The notes beneath the pieces were generated by a model. That model searched no databases. It was not told the origin of the DNA and was given only the letters and a program-made list of their open reading frames with translations. Source: Janthinobacterium lividum (GTDB lineage Bacteria; Pseudomonadota; Gammaproteobacteria; Burkholderiales; Burkholderiaceae_D). Taken from it: a stretch of DNA of 64,000 bases. Position 1 is the first letter of the stretch. The number at the start of each line of letters is the position of its first letter. The translations under genes and the position numbers were made by a program. Positions 35,689 through 41,735 of the stretch are shown piece after piece. The stretch is taken from assembly GCF_034424625.1 (NCBI RefSeq), contig NZ_CP139976.1, positions 3,472,001-3,536,000 on the forward strand. The letters are read 5' to 3'.

Positions 35689-35918
35689 CGTTGCGCCCCC
35701 GCTATCCAGCCGAGGACAAAAATAACGACCAAAATGCACGGCAAAAACATAGCCTCCAACTCCTGCTGAGCAGCCTGAGCCTCCGCGAACTCACGACCAG
35801 TTTGCAAAACCCAAGTACAAGCATTGGGATCGTTACGAAAAGGAACCGGAATGTAAGGAGACAGCCCAGGTGTGCGGGGCGTGGTAGCAAGTGACATTCC
35901 TTCGACGCAAACTGGCAT
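35685..35918 (-). CDS. Small phage membrane protein (77 aa)
   Basis: This protein has a soluble N-terminal part (about 1-55, including NACTWVLQTGREFAEAQAA) and a C-terminal membrane helix (LPCILVVIFVLGWIAG). Its ATG at 35918 has MSLATT at 35897 as an alternative. The gene lies between the ssDNA-binding protein gene and the two small pVII/pIX-like genes, all overlapping or tightly spaced. Its function is not known. Confidence 0.6.
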   Translation of the reverse strand: MPVCVEGMSLATTPRTPGLSPYIPVPFRNDPNACTWVLQTGREFAEAQAAQQELEAMFLPCILVVIFVLGWIAGAQR

Positions 35919-35923
35919 ATGAA

Positions 35924-36598
35924 TTACGCCGAAGTTTGTTGAGCCGGATTCGCCTTAGAAGATGCCGTGGCGACAGGTTTTTCTTGAGCCGTGGAAGCGG
36001 AGGAAGGCACAGCTGGAACTTGCGGCGCTTTGGACGCAGTAGCCACTTTAGGAACCATGCCGACGACACGACCGCCGATACGCTTGTCTTGGCCGATAGC
36101 GATTTCAAACTCGACTTCATACAGGCCCGGAACAACATCTTTAAAGGTATCCGGCACGAGCAACTCACCGACGAGTAGCGCCACTTCGCCCGTCTCACGA
36201 TCCACCTTATGTACAAGGCAATCGGCAAAGAGCATGTTGTAATCCTTGAGCGATTTTTTGGAGAAGCCGGAGCGCGAGGTAACGCTCAGTACTTCGATGG
36301 TGACAGTACGGACTGGGCCTTCGACTGCGGCGCCATCCCACTGCTTGACGTCAGCCACCTCCGACACGATGCGGCTGTTTTGACCCACGGCGGCGTCAAA
36401 CTCGATCATGTAAACCCCCTTCGGCAAATCCTTGTATCGAGCAGGAAGCGACAGAACGCCAATCATCGGCTTGACGACACCATCCGGCCCCACATTACGG
36501 ACGACGCACTGCGCATTGCGGATGTCGTAGTCATTACCGGTTTTACGGGAGGTTCCGGCAACTTGGACGATGTGTACGATCTCGATTTTGGCTTTCAT
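35924..36598 (-). CDS. ssDNA-binding protein with tandem duplicated domain (gpV-like)
   Basis: This 224-residue protein consists of two similar halves. Residues about 1-85 contain SRKTGNDYDIRNAQCVV and KDLPKGVYMIEFDAAVGQNSR; residues 97-184 contain SKKSLKDYNMLFADCLV and KDVVPGLYEVEFEIAIGQDKR. A Ser/Ala/Pro/Lys tail follows (185-224). Size, position (first gene of the lytic unit) and OB-like strand pattern fit filamentous-phage ssDNA-binding proteins, which normally work as dimers of a single domain. The duplication would give a single-chain dimer. AAGGGAA precedes ATG 36598. Confidence 0.7.
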   Translation of the reverse strand: MKAKIEIVHIVQVAGTSRKTGNDYDIRNAQCVVRNVGPDGVVKPMIGVLSLPARYKDLPKGVYMIEFDAAVGQNSRIVSEVADVKQWDGAAVEGPVRTVTIEVLSVTSRSGFSKKSLKDYNMLFADCLVHKVDRETGEVALLVGELLVPDTFKDVVPGLYEVEFEIAIGQDKRIGGRVVGMVPKVATASKAPQVPAVPSSASTAQEKPVATASSKANPAQQTSA

Positions 36599-36790
36599 GT
36601 GTATTCCCTTTTCGTTAGCCCTCTAGGGCATAAATGGCGCCATTACGGCGAAATAAATTTCGTTACTTGTCACGCTATTTCAGGCCGAAGAGAACCGTTC
36701 AAGACACCCCACGCACCGGACACTGAGCATTTCAACGTGAAAATTTGTGACAATTGGATAGATTTATCAGCGTTAACCGATTGACTCGAC

Positions 36791-36869
36791 GCAGGTAAAC
36801 ACCTACGATTCGTCAGATAACACAGGTGTAATAAGTACAGGTGTATTAAACAATACAGGCGTAATAGTG
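36791..36869. promoter_or_regulatory. Phage operator array
   Basis: Three direct copies of ACAGGTGTAATA-like sites start at 36822, 36837 and 36855 (second copy ACAGGTGTATTA, third ACAGGCGTAATA). A separate inverted repeat AGGT-N4-ACCT (36793-36804) lies upstream. They fill the gap between the divergent repressor and ssDNA-binding genes. These are likely binding sites of the HTH repressor and overlap its promoter. Confidence 0.65.
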
Positions 36870-36883
36870 TCAAGGAGAAATAT

Positions 36884-37276
36884 ATGAAGAGCGTGAAATA
36901 TTTAGCGGACTTACAAGCAAAGCTCGGGAACCCAACTCAACAACAATTGGCGCAGATATTGGGAATCACTCAGGGCGCTGTAGCACACTACGTCAACGGT
37001 CGAAGAGTGATGGATGACGAAACATGCTTAGCTGTCGCCATGGCGCTAAATATTGATCCGCTACTAGTGGTCGGAGCCGCATGCATCGACCGAGCAGAAA
37101 AGACCGGGCAAAGCAGTCTGTGGGAAGTTTTTATGGCGAGGACGGCAGCAACGGCAGCTAGCGTCCTACTGGTGGCAGGCGTCAATTTGTTTTTGACACC
37201 TGACAGCGCGCAAGCCGCACAAATAAAGGCCCCTATCGCCTCGCAAGGTGCAGACTCTTTATATTATGTCAAATAA
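36884..37276 (+). CDS. Phage HTH repressor with C-terminal membrane segment (DUF3693-like)
   Basis: This 130-residue protein has an XRE-like HTH at about residues 15-50 (QQQLAQILGITQGAVAHYVNGRRVMDDETC) as in DUF3693/RstR-like regulators of filamentous phages, then a membrane helix (about 85-105, TAATAASVLLVAGVNLFL). It is divergent from the structural operon, so it is the candidate lysogeny repressor, perhaps membrane-attached. AAGGAG precedes the ATG. Its last codons lie inside attR; the stop comes from the chromosome-derived half of the site (see attL entry). Confidence 0.8.
   Translation: MKSVKYLADLQAKLGNPTQQQLAQILGITQGAVAHYVNGRRVMDDETCLAVAMALNIDPLLVVGAACIDRAEKTGQSSLWEVFMARTAATAASVLLVAGVNLFLTPDSAQAAQIKAPIASQGADSLYYVK
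37247..37274 (+). other. Right prophage junction, dif-like attR
   Basis: This 28-bp site has a degenerate XerC arm GGTGCAGACTC (37247-37257), the same spacer TTTATA (37258-37263) as the left site, and a XerD arm TTATGTCAAAT (37264-37274) that matches TTATGTTAAAT at 10 of 11 positions. It fits an attR made of a phage XerC half and a chromosomal XerD half. It is embedded in the 3' end of the repressor gene. Confidence 0.75.
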
Positions 37277-37319
37277 TGGACGGAGGTGGGTACTACTTTT
37301 AGTTCATACAAATCAGCTC

Positions 37320-37853
37320 CTACTTCGCTCTCTCCAACTCACAAACGCCAAGAACACTTGAACCAAGATCGCCAGACCCTCTTGACATAGTTGCATGCCT
37401 TAGCTCTGGAGCTTCTGCTGCGATATGCAAATGGAAGCCACAAACATCCGCGATCTTCCCCCTCCAAGTTGACAATTTCACAGTGCCTACGTCGTTGACG
37501 TTACTTGGAAAGTGAACATCAATCAAATGTAAGTACTCTGGTGGGCGCCGCATCCCGTCTTTTGCAGCAACGTTGTACAAAGATTTTCCTTGATCTACGA
37601 TTCTTTCCAAGGTGCTATCTAGAGAACCATCAATCCTCTCGTAAGCCGTCATCTGCTGCTTCACCTCATCGAAATATCTTGCACCGCCAACGAGCGTTCC
37701 AGTAAGAAGAATCCCGCCAAAATTAAGCACAATCCCGACCTCGATTTTTAATACATTCACTTCCCCAACTAGTTCCACTAACACCCAATCCCCATTCGCA
37801 GTTAATTCCGTGTGATTATGGATCGTGACGTTTTGAAGATTGATCGCATTCAT
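37320..37853 (-). CDS. Hypothetical protein, 177 aa (phage cargo)
   Basis: This protein is not recognised. It has an N-terminal strand-rich part (MNAINLQNVTIHNHTELTAN), a hydrophobic central stretch (VLKIEVGIVLNFGGILLTGTLVGGARYF, about residues 34-61) that may be a buried beta region or a weak membrane segment, and a globular C-terminus with conserved Trp and Cys. Base composition is AT-richer than the chromosome. It lies downstream of the SIR2-like gene on the same strand and may be co-transcribed. Confidence 0.55.
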   Translation of the reverse strand: MNAINLQNVTIHNHTELTANGDWVLVELVGEVNVLKIEVGIVLNFGGILLTGTLVGGARYFDEVKQQMTAYERIDGSLDSTLERIVDQGKSLYNVAAKDGMRRPPEYLHLIDVHFPSNVNDVGTVKLSTWRGKIADVCGFHLHIAAEAPELRHATMSRGSGDLGSSVLGVCELERAK

Positions 37854-37905
37854 TCAGCCACCCTATTTTAATAAAGTGCATTTTTTGAGAGATTTAATCT
37901 TCAAC

Positions 37906-38925
37906 TTAACCCCATACCTTTGCAGTGGCAGCATCATAGAACAATACTGTGAGATTCCTCTGTGCGCGCTTATCCACCATTAATAAGGCCCTACGAATAA
38001 TAATTTTGTTGGCTACATTTTCCAAATCACCATAAATCCCGACATACAATCGGCTAACTTTTCCTTTTTCTATTCTCTTAAGAAAATGTTCATCATTTTC
38101 TGCCAATGAGTGCCCATAGATAAAGAGAGCACCGGTAATTTCGCAAAAACTACGAAACCCCTTCGCTAAGTAATCGTTGTGGCGGATACGCTCCAATTTT
38201 TCTTTACTGGTTCCTTCTGACACAAAAATAGGAAAAAGGTCTCGATTCAAGGCATCACGGATTTGCTCAATAAGACGAAGACCGGTATTGATCCAAGTAT
38301 ATTTCTGAACTTCGGTCCGGGCGTCGAACAGATGTAAAGCGCCATGCAAAAACCAAGTATTTTGATTATGACTGTTGCTAGGCTCCCATACCACGTAAGG
38401 GGTATCATAATCGTCCTCTGATTTGCGAAAACCATCATCCGACATCCGAGCCTCGCCCTCATCAGTATGCATTTGGGTCCAGTACAAGAGTAAGTCATAA
38501 TTCAGCGTGTACGTATTGTTGAAATTTGCCAGAAAAATCTTACATGCGCGGAACTCAGCATCACTGATGTCACCAGGCCAAGCTGGATGACTGTTTGCGA
38601 TGGTTTCAACAAGCAGTTCACGTAAACCCACGGCGTCTTCATACATGGACCGTAGGACTTCGGGTGGAGTTCCCCCGTATGTCGCAGCAATGGTTCTTGT
38701 ATCACGTAGGGCTTTAATAACCCGTTCGAAGTCTTGTGTATCCAACGCTTCGAATGTCTGTCTCACAGTTGCGGATAGCTGTCGAAAATCAGCTTGTTCA
38801 AACAAACGTTTATAAACAAAGATATCTGGACGACAGGCGATACTAAATCCATTGCCAAGCAGTAGATGTCGCTTTTTACATATCAGAGAATCGTTAAGTG
38901 CCTCTTCAAAGGTCATCGTTTTCAT
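37906..38925 (-). CDS. DUF4917 SIR2-like protein
   Basis: This 339-residue protein shows the DUF4917 pattern, a SIR2-like NAD-binding fold: LLLGNGFSI (about residues 21-29), TLNYDLLLYW (about 143-152), FLHGALHLF (about 193-201) and ALFIYGHSLAENDEHFLKRI near residue 275. SIR2-fold proteins in several anti-phage systems degrade NAD+ after sensing infection. That role here is inference. ATG 38925 has CAGGA upstream. The protein is encoded in the low-GC cargo block of a phage remnant, a common place for defence genes. Confidence 0.75.
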   Translation of the reverse strand: MKTMTFEEALNDSLICKKRHLLLGNGFSIACRPDIFVYKRLFEQADFRQLSATVRQTFEALDTQDFERVIKALRDTRTIAATYGGTPPEVLRSMYEDAVGLRELLVETIANSHPAWPGDISDAEFRACKIFLANFNNTYTLNYDLLLYWTQMHTDEGEARMSDDGFRKSEDDYDTPYVVWEPSNSHNQNTWFLHGALHLFDARTEVQKYTWINTGLRLIEQIRDALNRDLFPIFVSEGTSKEKLERIRHNDYLAKGFRSFCEITGALFIYGHSLAENDEHFLKRIEKGKVSRLYVGIYGDLENVANKIIIRRALLMVDKRAQRNLTVLFYDAATAKVWG

Positions 38926-38963
38926 GTAATTCCTGTGCAATACAGTTTGGACACCAGTTACGG

Positions 38964-39200
38964 TTATTTTTTGGATTGAGAAACTAAGGAACCTGCCAGC
39001 GCCTTTGTTGTAGGGCTGCTTTTTCCACTTTGCAACGCAGCAGATGCCTTACCTTCCATCACTTTTCCAGTGACCTTTGTCGTTCCGGACTGAGCCAATG
39101 CGCTGCCAGCTAACCTACGCTGAAGTGTAGATGCATTCGGATTTGCCAGACTCCGTCCTACAGTGGAAGCTACTTTACTGCCAGTCGATTTGGTAGACAT
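38964..39200 (-). CDS. Small Ser/Thr/Ala/Lys-rich protein, 78 aa
   Basis: This short basic protein is dominated by Ser, Thr, Ala, Gly and Lys (MSTKSTGSKVASTVGRSLAN at the start, KALAGSLVSQSKK at the end), probably disordered. I do not recognise it beyond a resemblance in composition to other small Ala/Lys-rich accessory proteins. It lies 38 bp upstream of the SIR2-like gene and is likely part of that transcript. Confidence 0.5.
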   Translation of the reverse strand: MSTKSTGSKVASTVGRSLANPNASTLQRRLAGSALAQSGTTKVTGKVMEGKASAALQSGKSSPTTKALAGSLVSQSKK

Positions 39201-39226
39201 TTATTTTTCCATATAAAAATTATATT

Positions 39227-39270
39227 AATATTTATTAAAGCCAAAAATAATATTTATTAAAGCCAAAAAT
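39227..39270. repeat. Perfect 22-bp tandem direct repeat
   Basis: Two head-to-tail identical 22-bp copies (39227-39248 and 39249-39270) of an AT-rich unit beginning AATATTTATTAAAGCC lie between the KilA-N gene and the small protein gene. They are either a recent slippage duplication or a paired regulatory site. Confidence 0.85.
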
Positions 39271-39275
39271 TATTT

Positions 39276-40019
39276 CTAGTTGGAGAGTAAGAGAGTTTTT
39301 ACATACGACAACGCCTGTTGATCTTTCGCTGCGAAATATCGCGGCGCATGTAGCGGTAGCCAAATTTCATTGAAATGACGTTTGAAATCCTCGTACAGTT
39401 CAATCGGATAAAGTTTAGCTGGCACTACTCGACCATCTGGATATGCATGCGGATAAGTTGGAAATTCGCTAGGTTCTACTCCACGGTGCTCTCTAAGCCA
39501 TTTGCAGAAAATTTTTCCTTCTGAAATATCAGGCACCATATTTTCAGGAAGTGTATATCCTCCTTGTTCTAGTGGGGCAATCAGGTTTAAAGTAATTTCA
39601 TTAAGCATTGAAAAATGGGTATATGGAATTTTCCCACGGTTCAGCATATATCTCTCGATATGCGCTGGCAATACAGCCTTGGAAATTCCCTGCTGCCATT
39701 CAGTTACCCACTGAGCCACTTTAACTGCAAATTTAGGCGATAACCACTGCGCCAAGTTCATAGCAAGATATGGGTGAACCCACGTTCCTTGTAAGCTAGG
39801 GTTGCCACCGCTAATAATGTGAATAAGTTGGTTTTCCAATAGGCCTGTTTGCGCTATCAATTCAGCAATAAATTCACTAGTGGATTTCAAGGATCTATAG
39901 TCGGAATACCTTTTATTTACAGATTGGCACAGTGCTGTGGCACTAATGTATCCATCTCTACTTCTTTGAGGAATAATACTTCCAGATTCAACGCGGGGAA
40001 TAAGAGTTAGCTGGTCCAT
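39276..40019 (-). CDS. KilA-N domain protein
   Basis: This 247-residue protein has a KilA-N domain in residues about 15-110: RDGYISATALCQSVNKRYSDY, then GTWVHPYLAMNLAQWLSPKFAVKVAQWV, the family's signature blocks. KilA-N proteins are phage/plasmid DNA-binding proteins, often with a C-terminal antirepressor or effector part. Residues about 130-247 are unassigned. The low GC and the phage setting support an accessory phage gene. Confidence 0.85.
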   Translation of the reverse strand: MDQLTLIPRVESGSIIPQRSRDGYISATALCQSVNKRYSDYRSLKSTSEFIAELIAQTGLLENQLIHIISGGNPSLQGTWVHPYLAMNLAQWLSPKFAVKVAQWVTEWQQGISKAVLPAHIERYMLNRGKIPYTHFSMLNEITLNLIAPLEQGGYTLPENMVPDISEGKIFCKWLREHRGVEPSEFPTYPHAYPDGRVVPAKLYPIELYEDFKRHFNEIWLPLHAPRYFAAKDQQALSYVKTLLLSN

Positions 40020-40090
40020 AAAAATCCATCGAGGGAATTGTGAACCTCATTCTACTCGCATCGACAAGTCAGCAGCCAAAAAATAAATTT

Positions 40091-40372
40091 CTACGTGTCA
40101 AAATCACCACGCTTTGCGCGCCCACAAATTCCATAACACCGAAATTCATCTTTAAAACAACGTTTGCATACACGCAGACGAAGACAATAACGAGCCTGCT
40201 GCACCGCCCATTTCGGAACCCCTAGCATGTACATAAAATCGCCTAGCATCCTCGTGCGGTTCACTGCCCGCCAATTGGTCCGCCTGGAATTACGGATAAT
40301 CCAGTACTGATTGCGGAATTCATCCTCTATTTGCTCAAGTATCCGCAGTGAATTAGCATCAAAATTTGCCAT
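40091..40372 (-). CDS. Small phage protein with Cys-rich tail, second copy (93 aa)
   Basis: This is the paralogue of the gene at 29033-28740: RNQYWIIRNSRRTNWRAVNR aligns with HYWYLRNLRGGRFGQARRR, GVPKWAVQQARYCLRLRVCKR with GVSKREILDFLRCCRLKCKR, and both end in a CxxC-like tail. ATG 40372 is chosen. It belongs to the tandem phage remnant, and its position next to a truncated replication gene mirrors the first phage. Confidence 0.65.
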   Translation of the reverse strand: MANFDANSLRILEQIEDEFRNQYWIIRNSRRTNWRAVNRTRMLGDFMYMLGVPKWAVQQARYCLRLRVCKRCFKDEFRCYGICGRAKRGDFDT

Positions 40373-40413
40373 GTCACGCCCCCCCCTACCTGTCAATCAA
40401 GGTGGAGTAACTG

Positions 40414-40815
40414 TCAGAAGGGACAATCGTCCACCGCTTGTGGCAACCCCGGAGCCGTCGCCAGGTAAAAAACGACGCCGAGATTGTTGTTGCACCAGCT
40501 CTGTAGGCCGTCCATGCAATGACCTGATAGCGCCTGGAATGCGGCCTGCGCAGCGCGCAGCATGTTTGTACAAAACGGCACCCGCCATACATCGACTTCC
40601 GGCACCACGATGCCCCTGGAGCGGAAGTAGCGTTTCTGGTCAAGCGCCCTGCACTGCATTTCTTTGCCGCAGTATTTCGCTATGTAGCTGGCGATCTTGT
40701 GCGCCCCGGCCACGCCGAAGCCGAAACGGTGCGGGTCACGGACGTGGACTTGTCCCATTTGTTCACCGTTCGGGCCGCGCCCCAGGATGCCTTGAGCATA
40801 GCGGCTTGCGACCAC
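40414..40815 (-). pseudogene. N-terminally deleted phage replication protein
   Basis: The protein aligns with the last about 125 residues of the first phage's initiator: LGRGPNGEQMGQVHVRDPHRFGF, HKIASYIAKYCGKEMQCR, GIVVPEVDVW and a common end in DCPF. The N-terminal part with the HUH motif is missing; homology stops at about 40803, next to a tyrosine-recombinase fragment. The catalytic Tyr region is kept, but without HUH it should be inactive. Confidence 0.85.
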
Positions 40816-40817
40816 GC

Positions 40818-40964
40818 GTCACGGCCTGTATCCGATCGTCAAAACTCGCCGCGCCGGCCCTGCTGATTCTTTGGATAAAGTCGGCGATATGGGTCAAGCT
40901 GAACAGCTACGCCGGGCGTCTTCACACTGGTTGTGTCATACCTTCGCGAAGGCCGCCCTTCCTG
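40818..40964 (+). pseudogene. Tyrosine recombinase (integrase) fragment
   Basis: An open stretch on the plus strand reads LYPIVKTRR ... AEQLRRASSHWLCHTFAKAAL, which matches the C-terminal catalytic region of tyrosine recombinases (S/THWLRHTFA). The Arg of the R-H-x-x-R box is replaced by Cys (HWLCH, CGT to TGT). No start, N-terminal domain or catalytic Tyr remains. It begins where homology to the replication gene ends. Confidence 0.5.
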
Positions 40965-41051
40965 TATGCCTGCACTTCCAGCGCCCCGCATGCGCTCGGC
41001 GTTTCGGCGGTCTGGGTATCCGGCCGTTCACGCGTCATCACTGTGCGCTAC

Positions 41052-41465
41052 TCATCCTGGTTGGTGGCACACAGCTTCGATGTTGTTGCCTTCTAAATCA
41101 ATGACAAAGGCGCCATAGTAGTGAGGGTGATAGTCTAGGCGGAGGCCGGGGGCGCCATTGTCTTTTCCTCCGGCGGTGATCGCTGCGAGGTAAAAAGCAT
41201 CCACTTGCGCACGAGTTTCTGCGCGCCATGCCAGGTGGCAGCCGGTAGTCGCTGGCGGCCCCCCGTATGGTGATGGGCCATCGATGAACCATACATCGGC
41301 TTTTTTGCCGTCAGGCTCAGAGGCGTCAGGGTAAGCAAACCCCAGCATGTTCGCACCGTAGTTGCCTTCGAAGCATAGGCTGTAGCCCAATGGCGCAAGG
41401 GCTGCGCTGTAAAACGCTTTAGCACGACCAATATCGGTCACGCGGAAAGTCATGTGGTCAAGCAT
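41052..41465 (-). CDS. VOC family (glyoxalase-like) protein
   Basis: This 137-residue protein has the VOC pattern: an N-terminal DHMTFRVTDIGRAKAFYSAALAPLGY with the first metal-ligand His, HLAWRAETRAQVDAFYLAAIT in the middle, and HYYGAFVIDLEGNNIEAVCH at the end, with a terminal acidic/His metal-binding set. It is probably a lyase or dioxygenase-like enzyme of unknown substrate. Its GC content is chromosomal, and its coding end lies beside the phage remnant junction. Confidence 0.88.
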   Translation of the reverse strand: MLDHMTFRVTDIGRAKAFYSAALAPLGYSLCFEGNYGANMLGFAYPDASEPDGKKADVWFIDGPSPYGGPPATTGCHLAWRAETRAQVDAFYLAAITAGGKDNGAPGLRLDYHPHYYGAFVIDLEGNNIEAVCHQPG

Positions 41466-41552
41466 GGTGAGTTACTCCCGAGGTAGATTGTTGTATGCGA
41501 TTGAAGCACGTTAACTGTACATGCATACAGTATTGATAGCAAGACGTTAACA

Positions 41553-41648
41553 TCACGGTTTGAGCAACACTGCATCGCCCAAGACACGCGCACTGGATAC
41601 CGGATTGAAGCGGCCGTCAGCACGCAATGCGTCAGGCACCGGGTGGAA
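41553..41648 (-). pseudogene. Possible secretin fragment
   Basis: On the minus strand the frame reads FHPVPDALRADGRFNPVSSARVLGD before a stop; this resembles VIDALNTDGRFKQVSNSRIVGD of the phage secretin at 30953-32281. It would be a third remnant of the second phage, in the right order and strand. It is short and could be chance similarity. Confidence 0.3.
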
Positions 41649-41678
41649 GCCGCCCGCCCGATGCTGCCTAATTTTTTA

Positions 41679-41704
41679 TACAACATATTGCGCAATATAT
41701 TGTA
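41679..41704. promoter_or_regulatory. 26-bp palindrome upstream of the S41 peptidase, likely MarR operator
   Basis: The sequence TACAACATATTGCGCAATAT followed by ATTGTA is a palindrome with one mismatched pair. It lies 32 bp before the peptidase ATG, and the linked downstream gene encodes a MarR-type regulator. MarR operators are usually palindromes of this size, so autoregulation of the two-gene unit is likely. Confidence 0.65.
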
Positions 41705-41735
41705 TTCTTGAGTCTCACCGAGGAGAAACATTAGA

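Larger units (their letters stand above)
28703..37263. mobile_element. Filamentous phage (inovirus) prophage, about 8.6 kb
   Basis: A full filamentous-phage gene set lies between two dif-like sites: HUH replication protein, ssDNA-binding protein, small coat proteins, pVIII, pIII/TspB, pVI, Zot and a secretin on the minus strand, and a repressor on the plus strand. No integrase is encoded within the unit, which together with the dif-like ends indicates use of host XerCD (an IMEX phage). Size, gene order and polarity match the M13/CTX/Xanthomonas-phage plan. All essential genes look intact, so it may be able to replicate. Confidence 0.88.
37275..40815. mobile_element. Decayed second phage with cargo genes (tandem remnant)
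   Basis: Immediately right of attR lie low-GC minus-strand genes ending with a Cys-rich paralogue (40372-40091) and a truncated replication gene (40815-40414) that correspond in order and strand to the left end of the intact prophage. The cargo block (37320-40019) sits between att and these genes. I read this as a second filamentous phage at the same dif locus that has lost its right part. The left boundary is inferred. Confidence 0.55.

Noticed and set aside
41679..41704. AT-rich site considered as a third dif site for the phage remnant
   Set aside because: It is a symmetric palindrome without the XerC/XerD arm pattern and sits at an operator position of the MarR unit.
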